From positions 4,650,001 to 4,714,000 of the forward strand of contig NZ_CP155796.1 in assembly GCF_039729195.1 (NCBI RefSeq): DNA of 64,000 bases, written 5' to 3'. Shown here piece by piece: positions 8,813 to 17,045 of the stretch (positions are counted from its first letter, which is position 1; every line of letters begins with the position of its first letter). The notes beneath the pieces were generated by a model. That model had not been told where the DNA came from. It did no database searches and saw nothing but the letters and a program-made list of their open reading frames with translations. Both the position numbers and the translations under genes were made by a program. Origin of the DNA: Mycobacterium sp. DL. GTDB lineage: Bacteria > Actinomycetota > Actinomycetes > Mycobacteriales > Mycobacteriaceae.

Positions 8813-8838
8813 CGAATCCGCCCAGAAGAAGGAGAACA

Positions 8839-10677
8839 GTGAACACGTGCGGGCCCACTGACACCCCCACCGACATCGACATCCCGGCGATGCGGGAGAA
8901 GTACGCCGCCGAACGAGCCAAGCGTCTGCGAGCCGACGGCGCAACGCAGTATCTGGAACTCGAAGGGGACCTCGCCGAGTTCTATGAGGTCGACCCCTAC
9001 ACAACGGTGACGGAGCGTGACCCGATCGTCGAGGATGTCGAGGTCGTCATTCTCGGCGGAGGCTTCGCCGGTCTGCTGGCCGGGGCGTACCTGAAGAAGG
9101 CCGGTGTCGAAGGGATCCGCGTCATCGAGATGGCCGGCGACTTCGGCGGTGTGTGGTACTGGAACCGATTCCCCGGAATCCAATGTGACAACGACGCCTA
9201 CTGTTACATCCCGCTGCTCGAAGAACTCGACTTCATGCCGTCGAAGAAGTTCGCAGACGGTGCCGAGATCTTCCAGCACTGCCGAAACGTCGGGAAGCAC
9301 TTCGGGCTGTACGACGGCGCACTGTTCTCGACTCAGGTACGCGAATTGTGTTGGGACGATGCGACCGAGCGCTGGCAGATCAGCACCGACCGTGGCGATG
9401 AGATCCGGGCTCGCTTCGTCGTCATGGCGCAAGGCTCCTACAACCGGCCGAAGTTCCCTGGAATCCCCGGTATCGGTGACTTCAAGGGACACATGTTCCA
9501 CTCCGCGCGCTGGGACTACGAGTACACCGGCGGTGATGCTGACGGCGGTCTGGACAAGCTCGCGGACAAGCGCATCGCCCTCGTCGGCACCGGCGCCACC
9601 GGTATCCAACTGGTGCCGCACCTCGGTCGTGATGCGCAGCAGCTCTTCGTGTTTCAGCGGACACCGTCGTCGGTCGACCAGCGGTCCAACCCACCCACCG
9701 ATCCGGCCTGGGCCGCGGCTCTGCAGCCGGGCTGGCAGGAAGAGCGCAAGCGCAACTTCCACAACTGGTCGCCGTTCGTCGGCGTCGTGTTCGGTGAGCC
9801 GGATCTGGTGTGCGACTTCTGGACCGAGCTCGGCCGAAACCTGACCGCAAGGATCGCGGGCAGCGATGACCCCACAGCGGTGACGATCGAGCAGATCATG
9901 GCATTCCGGGAAGAGGAAGACTACAAGATCATGGAGCGGCTACGTCGCCGCGTCGCCCAGATCGTCGAGGATCCTGACACCGCCGAGGCCTTGAAGCCGT
10001 ACTACCGCTTCATGTGCAAGCGGCCCACGTCCAGCGAGCAGTACCTGGCCACGTTCAACCGCCCCAACGTGACGCTCGTCGACGTGTCGGCGTCCAAGGG
10101 TGTGGAGCGGATGACGGAAAAGGGCATCGTCGCAGACGGTGTCGAGTACGAGGTCGATTGTGTGGTCTTCGCCAGCGGATACGAGATCTCCACCGAGATC
10201 AGCCGCAGGTATGCGATCGAATCCATCACCGGCCGAGACGGGTTGTCGCTGTTCGACTACTGGCAGGACAACTACAAGACGTTGCACGGCATGACCAGCC
10301 GAGGTTTCCCCAACCAGTTCTTCATGGGCTTCATCCAGGGAGGTGTGTCGGCGAATACCACGGCGATGTTCGAGCAGCAGGCCAAACACATCGCCTACAT
10401 CATCGCCGAGGCGCAGAACCGCGGTGCCACCACCGTCGAGCCCAGCGAGGAAGGCCAGAACAACTGGATCACCACCGTCCGAGAGCTTTCCATCGACAAT
10501 TCGGCGTTTGAATTGTCATGTACACCAGGCTATTACAACAACGAGGGCCGAGGCGGTGCGGACGGGAACGGGTCGTTCCTCGGCGACTTCTATTCGCCCG
10601 GCTTCTACGCGTTCGAGGATTTGATCACGGCGTGGCGGGACAAGGGTGATCTCGGTGGCCTCGAACTCAGACGATGA
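8839..10677 (+). CDS. FAD-dependent Baeyer-Villiger-type monooxygenase
   Basis: A 612-residue flavoprotein. Two dinucleotide motifs (GGGFAG at residues 73-78 and GTGATG at 250-255) flank the type I Baeyer-Villiger fingerprint F-x-G-x3-H-x3-W (F215 to W225, FKGHMFHSARWD). Length and an extended N-terminus match the larger cyclohexanone/phenylacetone-monooxygenase-like enzymes. The GTG at 8839 has AAGGAGA upstream and starts after the oxygenase stop. Expected reaction: ketone to ester or lactone with NADPH and O2. The adjacent SDRs could make the ketone, and the beta-propeller protein is a candidate lactonase. Confidence 0.92.
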   Translation: MNTCGPTDTPTDIDIPAMREKYAAERAKRLRADGATQYLELEGDLAEFYEVDPYTTVTERDPIVEDVEVVILGGGFAGLLAGAYLKKAGVEGIRVIEMAGDFGGVWYWNRFPGIQCDNDAYCYIPLLEELDFMPSKKFADGAEIFQHCRNVGKHFGLYDGALFSTQVRELCWDDATERWQISTDRGDEIRARFVVMAQGSYNRPKFPGIPGIGDFKGHMFHSARWDYEYTGGDADGGLDKLADKRIALVGTGATGIQLVPHLGRDAQQLFVFQRTPSSVDQRSNPPTDPAWAAALQPGWQEERKRNFHNWSPFVGVVFGEPDLVCDFWTELGRNLTARIAGSDDPTAVTIEQIMAFREEEDYKIMERLRRRVAQIVEDPDTAEALKPYYRFMCKRPTSSEQYLATFNRPNVTLVDVSASKGVERMTEKGIVADGVEYEVDCVVFASGYEISTEISRRYAIESITGRDGLSLFDYWQDNYKTLHGMTSRGFPNQFFMGFIQGGVSANTTAMFEQQAKHIAYIIAEAQNRGATTVEPSEEGQNNWITTVRELSIDNSAFELSCTPGYYNNEGRGGADGNGSFLGDFYSPGFYAFEDLITAWRDKGDLGGLELRR

Positions 10678-10678
10678 T

Positions 10679-11593
10679 ATGAGATTCGACGGTCGGGTGG
10701 CCGTGGTCACCGGCGGCGGGCGTGGGCTGGGCCGCTCCTATGCGCTGCTGCTGGCCGCCCACGGCGCCAAGGTCGTCGTGAACGATCCCGGCGGCGAACT
10801 CGACGGTGACGGCGCCGACCTGGGTCCGGCACACGAGGTGGTGCGCGAGATCGTCGACGCCGGCGGTGAAGCCGTCGCCAGCACCGACTCGGTCGCCACG
10901 CCCCTTGGCGGACAAGCCATCGTCGAGACCGCGATGCAGCGCTTCGGCGGGATCGACATCCTGATCCACAACGCGGGAATCGTGCGCCGGGCGTCGTTGG
11001 CGCACATGACCTATGACGACTTCGACGCGGTGCTCGACGTCCACCTGCGCGGCGCCTTCCATGTGGTGCGACCGGCGTTCCCGGTGATGTGCGAGGCCGG
11101 CTACGGCCGAATCGTGCTGACGTCCTCGATCGGCGGCCTGTACGGCAACCACGAGGTGGCCAACTACGCCGTCGCCAAGGCGGGTGTCATCGGTCTGTCC
11201 AACGTCGCGGCGATGGAGGGTGCGGCTCACAATGTGACCAGCAACGTGATCGTCCCGGCTGCCGTGACCCGGATGGCCGAGGGCATCGACACCTCCGCCT
11301 ACCCGCCGATGGGTCCGGACCTGGTCTCTCCCGTCGTGGGTTACCTCGCCCACGAATCCTGCTCTGTCACAGGCGAGATGTTCGTCGCACTGGCCGGTCG
11401 GGTCGCTGCCGCCGCCGTCACCGAAGCACCGGGGGTCTACCGGCCTTCCTGGGGGATCGCGGATGTCGCCGAGCACATCGGTGCTATCCGGGACATGTCA
11501 GAGCCTCTGAGATTCCCGGTGGTGCCCGACGGGCACGGCGATCACATCCGGTACAGCTTCTCGATGGCCAACAGGGGAGAGGTCCATGCCTGA
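10679..11593 (+). CDS. SDR of the multifunctional-enzyme (17-beta-HSD4-like) type
   Basis: A 304-residue SDR beginning MRFDGRVAVVTGGGRGLGR, the N-terminus seen in (3R)-hydroxyacyl-CoA dehydrogenases of peroxisomal MFE-2 type. It has NDPGG after beta-3, NNAG-equivalent HNAG, and YAVAK. ATG 10679 sits one base after the previous stop; GTG 10646 is an alternative that would overlap it. Length exceeds classical SDRs by about 50 residues at the C-terminus, as in the MFE type. It probably oxidises a 3-hydroxyacyl-CoA. Confidence 0.88.
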   Translation: MRFDGRVAVVTGGGRGLGRSYALLLAAHGAKVVVNDPGGELDGDGADLGPAHEVVREIVDAGGEAVASTDSVATPLGGQAIVETAMQRFGGIDILIHNAGIVRRASLAHMTYDDFDAVLDVHLRGAFHVVRPAFPVMCEAGYGRIVLTSSIGGLYGNHEVANYAVAKAGVIGLSNVAAMEGAAHNVTSNVIVPAAVTRMAEGIDTSAYPPMGPDLVSPVVGYLAHESCSVTGEMFVALAGRVAAAAVTEAPGVYRPSWGIADVAEHIGAIRDMSEPLRFPVVPDGHGDHIRYSFSMANRGEVHA

Positions 11594-12755
11594 ATCTGGA
11601 CCGTTGGCGGGCGTGCGCGTCGTCGACCTCACCGCGATGGTGATGGGGCCGTACTGCACTCAGATCATGGCCGATATGGGTGCCGAGATCATCAAGGTCG
11701 AACCGCCACAGGGGGATAACACCCGCTACATCTCGGTCGGACCGGTCTCCGGGATGAGCGGGGTGTTCGTCAACGTCAACCGGGGCAAGCGCAGCGTCGT
11801 GCTGGACCTGCAGGAGGATTCCGGCAAGGCCGCGATGCGCGCGCTCATCGAACGGGCCGACGTGTTCATCCACTCGATGCGCGCCAAGGCCGTCGCCAAA
11901 TTGGGATTCGGTTATGCCGACGTCGCAGCGATCAACCCGGCGATCATCTACACCAACTGTTACGGCTACGGCAGGCGGGGACCCGAGCGCGACCGGCCCG
12001 CCTACGACGACACCATCCAGGCCGAATGCGGATTACCCTATGTGCAGCAACAACTCACCGGCGAAGCCGACTACGTCGGCACCATCATCGCCGACAAGGT
12101 CGCCGGGCTGACGGCGCTGTACGCGACGACGATGGCGCTGTTCCACCGGGAGCGCACTGGGGAGGGGCAGGAGGTCGAGGTCGCCATGTTCGAGACGATG
12201 GCGTCCTTCATGCTGGTCGAGCATGCCAATGGTGCCATGTTCGACCCCCCTCTCGGGCCGGCGGTCTACCCGCGCACCGTTGCCCCGAACCGCAGGCCCT
12301 ACCGCACCAAGGACGGCCACATCGCGGTGCTCATCTACAACGACAAGCATTGGAACGCGTTCATCGCCGCGGTGCAGCCGCCATGGGCCTCGGATCTGTA
12401 CGCAACGTTGGAGATGCGTGCGCACCAGATCGACACCGTGTACGGCCTGGTGGCCGAGACGCTGGTGCAGCGCACGACCGACGAATGGCTGGCGCTCTTC
12501 GGTGAACTGGAGATCCCGGCGGCGCCGCTGAACTCCCCGGATGCGCTGTTCGACAATCCTCATCTCAACGCGGTGGGGCTCTTCGAAACCGTGGACACCC
12601 CGCACGGCAAGGTGCGGTTTCCCGGCGTGCCGACGTGGTTCTCGCGCACCCCGGGCCGGGTGCGCGGGCCGGCACCGGAACTCGGCGCCGACACCGCGAC
12701 CGTGCTCGATGAACTCGGGCTGGGTGCGGCCGCCGATGTGGTGGGGTCGGGGTAG
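11586..12755 (+). CDS. class III (CaiB/BaiF) CoA-transferase
   Basis: A 389-residue family III CoA-transferase. The catalytic aspartate is D170 in IIADKVAG, and the N-terminal LAGVRVVDLTAMVMGPYCTQ is characteristic. The gene overlaps the SDR stop by eight bases. It would move CoA between an acyl-CoA donor and a pathway acid, giving a way to activate a carboxylate without ATP in addition to the two ligases across the divergent promoter. Confidence 0.92.
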   Translation: MPESGPLAGVRVVDLTAMVMGPYCTQIMADMGAEIIKVEPPQGDNTRYISVGPVSGMSGVFVNVNRGKRSVVLDLQEDSGKAAMRALIERADVFIHSMRAKAVAKLGFGYADVAAINPAIIYTNCYGYGRRGPERDRPAYDDTIQAECGLPYVQQQLTGEADYVGTIIADKVAGLTALYATTMALFHRERTGEGQEVEVAMFETMASFMLVEHANGAMFDPPLGPAVYPRTVAPNRRPYRTKDGHIAVLIYNDKHWNAFIAAVQPPWASDLYATLEMRAHQIDTVYGLVAETLVQRTTDEWLALFGELEIPAAPLNSPDALFDNPHLNAVGLFETVDTPHGKVRFPGVPTWFSRTPGRVRGPAPELGADTATVLDELGLGAAADVVGSG

Positions 12756-12763
12756 GGGCACCG

Positions 12764-13933
12764 ATGGATTTCGACATGGGCAAGCGTGCCACCGATCTTC
12801 GCAGCGAACTGCGGGATCTGGTCTCAGAACAGGTCCCCGAGCACTTCCTCGGCGCCTTCACCGACGATCCGACGGATCTGCAGACCGCGCAGCGGTTCTG
12901 CCGCACCCTCGCCGAGCGCAACCTTCTGTGCCTGGCGTGGCCCGAGGAGTTCGGCGGCGCCGGCGCCTCGGTCTGGGAGCAGACGGTGGTGCGCGAGGAG
13001 ATGTGGGCACACCACGAACCACGCGGCGCGCAGTACATGGGCGTCAACTGGGTCGGGCCGATCATCATGCGGCACGGCACCGCCGAACAACAGCGCAGGC
13101 ACCTGCCGCCGATCGCCGCGGGTGAGGTGATCTGGTGCCAGGGCTTCTCCGAACCCGAGGCCGGCTCCGATCTGGCGTCGCTGCGCACTCATGCCCGGCC
13201 GGACGGTGACGGTTGGTTGGTCAGCGGGCAGAAGATCTGGACGTCGTACGCGACCATGGCGCAGTGGTGTTTTCTGCTGGCCCGCACCTCGCGAGTGGGC
13301 GAAGGCGCAACCCAGAAGAAGCAGCAGGGCCTGACCATCTTCCTTGTGCCGATGGATGATCCGGCGATCACGGTGCGACCGATCGGCTGCATCATGGGGC
13401 CGCACCACCTCAACGAGGTGTTCTTCGACGATCTGCGGGTCACCGACGCCGACGTCCTGGGCACGGTTGATCAGGGTTGGTCGATCGTGCAGGACGTGAT
13501 GTCGTTCGAACGGGTCGGCATCGCCAGATACGCCCGGTGCGAACGCCTGCTCGCGGCGGCACCCGGCGTGCTCGGGGAGCGGTGGGACGAGCTGCCCGGG
13601 GAGTTGCGCGGACGCTGGATCCGGATGCTCACCCATTGCCGCCGTGCGCGATTGCTGGCCTACCGGGTGGTGGAGCGGCAGAGCAGCGGCCGGATCGCAC
13701 CGGGCGACGCGGCCGCCTACCGCATCGCGGTGACCACCCTCGACCAGGACAGCGCCGAGGTACTGATGGACATCGCCGCCGAGGTCGTGCACAGCGATGC
13801 CCGGGCGGAGTGGTTCCTCGGTGAGGTGGCCGACCACTGGCGTTACTCCCAGGCGTCCACGGTGTCCTCGGGAAGCATCGAGATGCAACGTATTCTGCTG
13901 TCACGGTCGCTGCTCGGAGGTGGCCGACGATGA
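12764..13933 (+). CDS. acyl-CoA dehydrogenase, long subunit (pair 1)
   Basis: A 389-residue acyl-CoA dehydrogenase with FSEPEAGSDLASLRT near residue 128 and a C-terminal GSIEMQRILLSRSLLG. It is followed with an ATGA overlap by a shorter homologue. Long/short pairs like this form alpha2-beta2 heterotetramers in actinobacterial steroid catabolism (FadE28/FadE29 type). It probably introduces an alpha-beta double bond in a cyclic or side-chain acyl-CoA. Confidence 0.9.
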   Translation: MDFDMGKRATDLRSELRDLVSEQVPEHFLGAFTDDPTDLQTAQRFCRTLAERNLLCLAWPEEFGGAGASVWEQTVVREEMWAHHEPRGAQYMGVNWVGPIIMRHGTAEQQRRHLPPIAAGEVIWCQGFSEPEAGSDLASLRTHARPDGDGWLVSGQKIWTSYATMAQWCFLLARTSRVGEGATQKKQQGLTIFLVPMDDPAITVRPIGCIMGPHHLNEVFFDDLRVTDADVLGTVDQGWSIVQDVMSFERVGIARYARCERLLAAAPGVLGERWDELPGELRGRWIRMLTHCRRARLLAYRVVERQSSGRIAPGDAAAYRIAVTTLDQDSAEVLMDIAAEVVHSDARAEWFLGEVADHWRYSQASTVSSGSIEMQRILLSRSLLGGGRR

Positions 13934-14847
13934 TCCTGGATCTCAGCGACGACGCCCTGGAGTACGGACGTCAGGCCCGCCACGCCTTCGACGCCGCCGG
14001 TGGTGACCAGTTGGTGGCGCAGGCCGAAGCGGCCCCCGCTCGCCGGGAACACCTGGTCGGCCCGGTGCTCGCCGAACTCGGCGCGTGGGACCTCGACCCG
14101 CGCACCGACAGCGATGGTCTCGAGGCAGCCGCGGCCCTGTGCCGCAGCGCGGGTTACTGGGCATTGCCCTACCCGCTCGCCGAGCGCCTCGCTGCGCCGG
14201 CCGATATGAACGTCGACGGCCTGATCGTCGTCGCCGGCGCACGTCCGTCGGGAGCTGTGGCCGGGCTCGAATCCGATTGGATTGCAGTCACCCTCGACGG
14301 TCGGCGCAGCAGGGTCGTGGCGAAAGGGCCGATTCAGCCGGGCTTCGTCACCGAACTGGAGTTGTCCGAGATCGACGACGGCGGGGCCCGCGACGTGGCG
14401 CTGGGCCTGGTGCTGCCGTGCTGGACGCTGCTCGGCATGCTGGACCGCGCATTGGAGCTGACGATCGCACATGTGAACCTGCGCAAACAGTTCGGCCAGT
14501 CGCTGTCGGCGTTCCAGGGTGTGCAGTTCCAGTTGACCGACGCGGAGGTGGAGCGCGCCGGGGTGGACATCCTCGCCAAGCACGCCCTGTGGAGCATCGC
14601 CACCGGCCGATCCGATGCCACCGAAGACGCTCTGGCGCTCCGTATGTCGGCTCTCGATGCCGCCGACGTGGTGTTCCGCGTGTGCCATCAACTGCACGGC
14701 GCCGTCGGCTTCTGCGACGAGACCACGTTGTCGTGGCTGTCGCGCTACAGTCAGCCGCTGCGACGCCTCCCCTTCGGCGTGTCCGCGACGCTCGACCATC
14801 TGACCCGATCCGCCGGTCGGCGCGGACTCACCGGGCTGTACTCGTGA
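13930..14847 (+). CDS. acyl-CoA dehydrogenase, short subunit (pair 1)
   Basis: At 305 residues this protein is shorter than a full acyl-CoA dehydrogenase (about 380) and lacks the EPEAGSD segment of the middle beta domain. It keeps the C-terminal helical part with LRKQFGQSLSAFQGVQF and a HGAVGFCDE motif. It overlaps the preceding subunit gene by four bases, which supports assembly with it as a heteromer. Confidence 0.85.
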   Translation: MILDLSDDALEYGRQARHAFDAAGGDQLVAQAEAAPARREHLVGPVLAELGAWDLDPRTDSDGLEAAAALCRSAGYWALPYPLAERLAAPADMNVDGLIVVAGARPSGAVAGLESDWIAVTLDGRRSRVVAKGPIQPGFVTELELSEIDDGGARDVALGLVLPCWTLLGMLDRALELTIAHVNLRKQFGQSLSAFQGVQFQLTDAEVERAGVDILAKHALWSIATGRSDATEDALALRMSALDAADVVFRVCHQLHGAVGFCDETTLSWLSRYSQPLRRLPFGVSATLDHLTRSAGRRGLTGLYS

Positions 14848-16025
14848 GCGAACTGGACGACTTCCGCGCCGATGTGCGCGCCTGGTGTGCTGAGCACGTC
14901 CCGGCGGATTGGCGCTCCCGGCAGACCGGCGTCGACGACGAGGAGTTCGTGCGCTTCCAGAAGGCGTGGTTCGCCGAACTGCACAGCGCAGGATTTGCGG
15001 TCCCGCACTGGCCGGCCGAGTGGGGCGGGGGCCCGCGCACGCGAGGAGCAGAAATGTGCCTGCCGGTCGACAAGCAGGTGGTGCTTTACCAGGAACTGGC
15101 CGCCCACGACGCGCCGCGGTTGGTGCTCGCGTTCGTCGGGATCCATCACGCCGCGTCGACGCTGCTCATCGCCGGCACCGAAGAGCAGCGTCGGCGCCAC
15201 CTGCCGGCGATCCTCGGCGGTGAGATCTGGGTGCAGGGTTTCTCCGAACCCGAAGCCGGATCAGACCTCGCCTCGCTGCGCACCACCGCGCGCCGTGTCG
15301 GCGACGAGTACATCGTCAGCGGCCAGAAGCTCTGGGCCAGTGGCGGTATGCACGCCGACTGGTGCCTGCTGCTCGCCCGCACCGACCCGGAAGCCCCCAA
15401 GCGGAAAGGGATCTCGTACTTCCTTCTCGACATGGCGAGCCCAGGGGTCGACGTGCGGCCCATCCGCAACGCGGTCGGCGATTCGCACTTCTGCGAGATC
15501 TTCCTCGATGAGGTGCACATCCCGGCGGCCAACCTGATCGGTGCGGAGAACGCGGGCTGGCAGGTGGCGCAGGAAACGCTCGGAGCTGAACGCGGAATGA
15601 CGATGCTTGAGCTGGCCGAACGGCTCGGCAACGCGGGATTCCGATGGCTGCTGCAGTCCGCCCCGGTTGACGACCCCGTCGTCGCCGACCGGCTCGCGCA
15701 GTTCGAGATCGAGCTCACCGGCCTCCGCGGGATGTGCCGCCGACTCGTCGAGCGCGGCGCATCCGGTCCGGCCGACGCGTCGATCGTCAAGCTGTACTAC
15801 AGCGAGCTGCTGCAACGACTCACCGACTTCGGTGCCGAGATCGGCGGGCCCGGAGCCCACACAGTCCTGAGCAAGCCCATGTCCAGCGGGTGGGAGTCGG
15901 GCTCCTGGGTGCTCGATTTCATCGGCTCCTGGGAGTGGACGATCCCCGGTGGTGCCAGCGAGATCCAACGCACCATCATCGCCGAACGCGGTCTGGGGCT
16001 GCCCCGAGAGCCGAGCGCGGTCTGA
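14844..16025 (+). CDS. acyl-CoA dehydrogenase, long subunit (pair 2)
   Basis: A 393-residue acyl-CoA dehydrogenase starting at GTG 14844 inside a GTGA overlap. FSEPEAGSDLASLRT is near residue 135 and GGASEIQRTIIAERGLGLPR is at the C-terminus. It resembles FadE26/FadE29-type large subunits. The very similar arrangement 2 kb upstream suggests two successive dehydrogenations, or two rounds of beta-oxidation on different intermediates. Confidence 0.9.
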   Translation: MSELDDFRADVRAWCAEHVPADWRSRQTGVDDEEFVRFQKAWFAELHSAGFAVPHWPAEWGGGPRTRGAEMCLPVDKQVVLYQELAAHDAPRLVLAFVGIHHAASTLLIAGTEEQRRRHLPAILGGEIWVQGFSEPEAGSDLASLRTTARRVGDEYIVSGQKLWASGGMHADWCLLLARTDPEAPKRKGISYFLLDMASPGVDVRPIRNAVGDSHFCEIFLDEVHIPAANLIGAENAGWQVAQETLGAERGMTMLELAERLGNAGFRWLLQSAPVDDPVVADRLAQFEIELTGLRGMCRRLVERGASGPADASIVKLYYSELLQRLTDFGAEIGGPGAHTVLSKPMSSGWESGSWVLDFIGSWEWTIPGGASEIQRTIIAERGLGLPREPSAV

Positions 16026-17026
16026 TGTCGGCCACCGAATTCGCGGAGTTCCACGACGAACTCCGATCCGTCGCCGGTGACCTGCTCGCCAAGGAGCGCG
16101 AGGTGGGGTGGGCGGCGCTGGTCGACGCCGGATGGGCCGGGCTGGAGGTGCCGGAACCGCTCGGCGGTGCCGGAGCCACCTTCGGCGAGACCGCAGTGAT
16201 CCTCGAGCAGATCGGCCGGTCAGCCGGCACGAACAGCTTCCTCGGCGGTGCGGTACTCAGTGTGGGACTGCTGAAAACGTTGCAGCGCAGTGCAGCACGC
16301 GATCGGCTACTTGTCGATGTGGCCGACGGTGACAGCAGGCTTGCGGTGGTCACCGGTGACTTCGTGATCGCCGGGGGTCGCCTGTCGGGACACGCCGAGT
16401 TCGTCCCGGACGTGATCGGCGCGGACCGTCTGCTGGTGATCGCCGATGTCGGGGTGGCGGCGGTGTCCACCGCGGAGCTGGCGGTGGTCGCACAACCCGT
16501 CGTCGACGAGACCCGGCGACTGGCCGAGGTGGTCGCGGACAAGGTGGCCGTCGACGAGGTGCTGACGTGTGACGTCGACCCCGCAACGGCACGGAGCGTG
16601 CTGCAGGACCGCGCATCGGTCGCGATCGCATGCGACAGCCTGGGTCTGGCCGAGCAGATGCTCCTCGCGACAGTGGAATACGTCAAGGTCCGCCACCAGT
16701 TCGGTCGCCCCATCGGCTCGTTCCAGGCGGTCAAGCACGCCTGCGCGGACATGCGGGTCAGCATCGAGGTGGGTCGCCAGCTCGTCGACGACGCGGTTGC
16801 GCTGATCGCCGAGGGGGCGGATGCGGGTGTCGCAGCAGCGATGGCGAAAGCCCAGGTCACATCGGTCGCCGTCGACGTCGTCGGCAAGGCCATGCAACTG
16901 CACGGCGGTATCGGCTACACGTGGGAGAGCGGTGTCCACACCTACCTCAAACGCGCCCTTCTGAACCGCTCACTGTTCGGATCGCCTGCAGCACAACGAC
17001 AACGAATCTCCCGCCGATATTTGTGA
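16025..17026 (+). CDS. acyl-CoA dehydrogenase, short subunit (pair 2)
   Basis: A 333-residue short acyl-CoA dehydrogenase homologue. Its ATG shares a base with the previous TGA. The N-terminal helical domain is shortened and EPEAGSD is missing, while VRHQFGRPIGSFQAVKH and LHGGIGYTWE are intact. It is the predicted partner of the 14844 gene product. Confidence 0.87.
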   Translation: MSATEFAEFHDELRSVAGDLLAKEREVGWAALVDAGWAGLEVPEPLGGAGATFGETAVILEQIGRSAGTNSFLGGAVLSVGLLKTLQRSAARDRLLVDVADGDSRLAVVTGDFVIAGGRLSGHAEFVPDVIGADRLLVIADVGVAAVSTAELAVVAQPVVDETRRLAEVVADKVAVDEVLTCDVDPATARSVLQDRASVAIACDSLGLAEQMLLATVEYVKVRHQFGRPIGSFQAVKHACADMRVSIEVGRQLVDDAVALIAEGADAGVAAAMAKAQVTSVAVDVVGKAMQLHGGIGYTWESGVHTYLKRALLNRSLFGSPAAQRQRISRRYL

Positions 17027-17045
17027 TAGTCCGGATGAAAAGGAT

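Noticed and set aside
13930..14847. Short acyl-CoA dehydrogenase read as a truncated pseudogene
   Set aside because: The frame is intact, overlaps both neighbours by four bases and the same long/short pattern recurs in the next pair, so it is a genuine short subunit.
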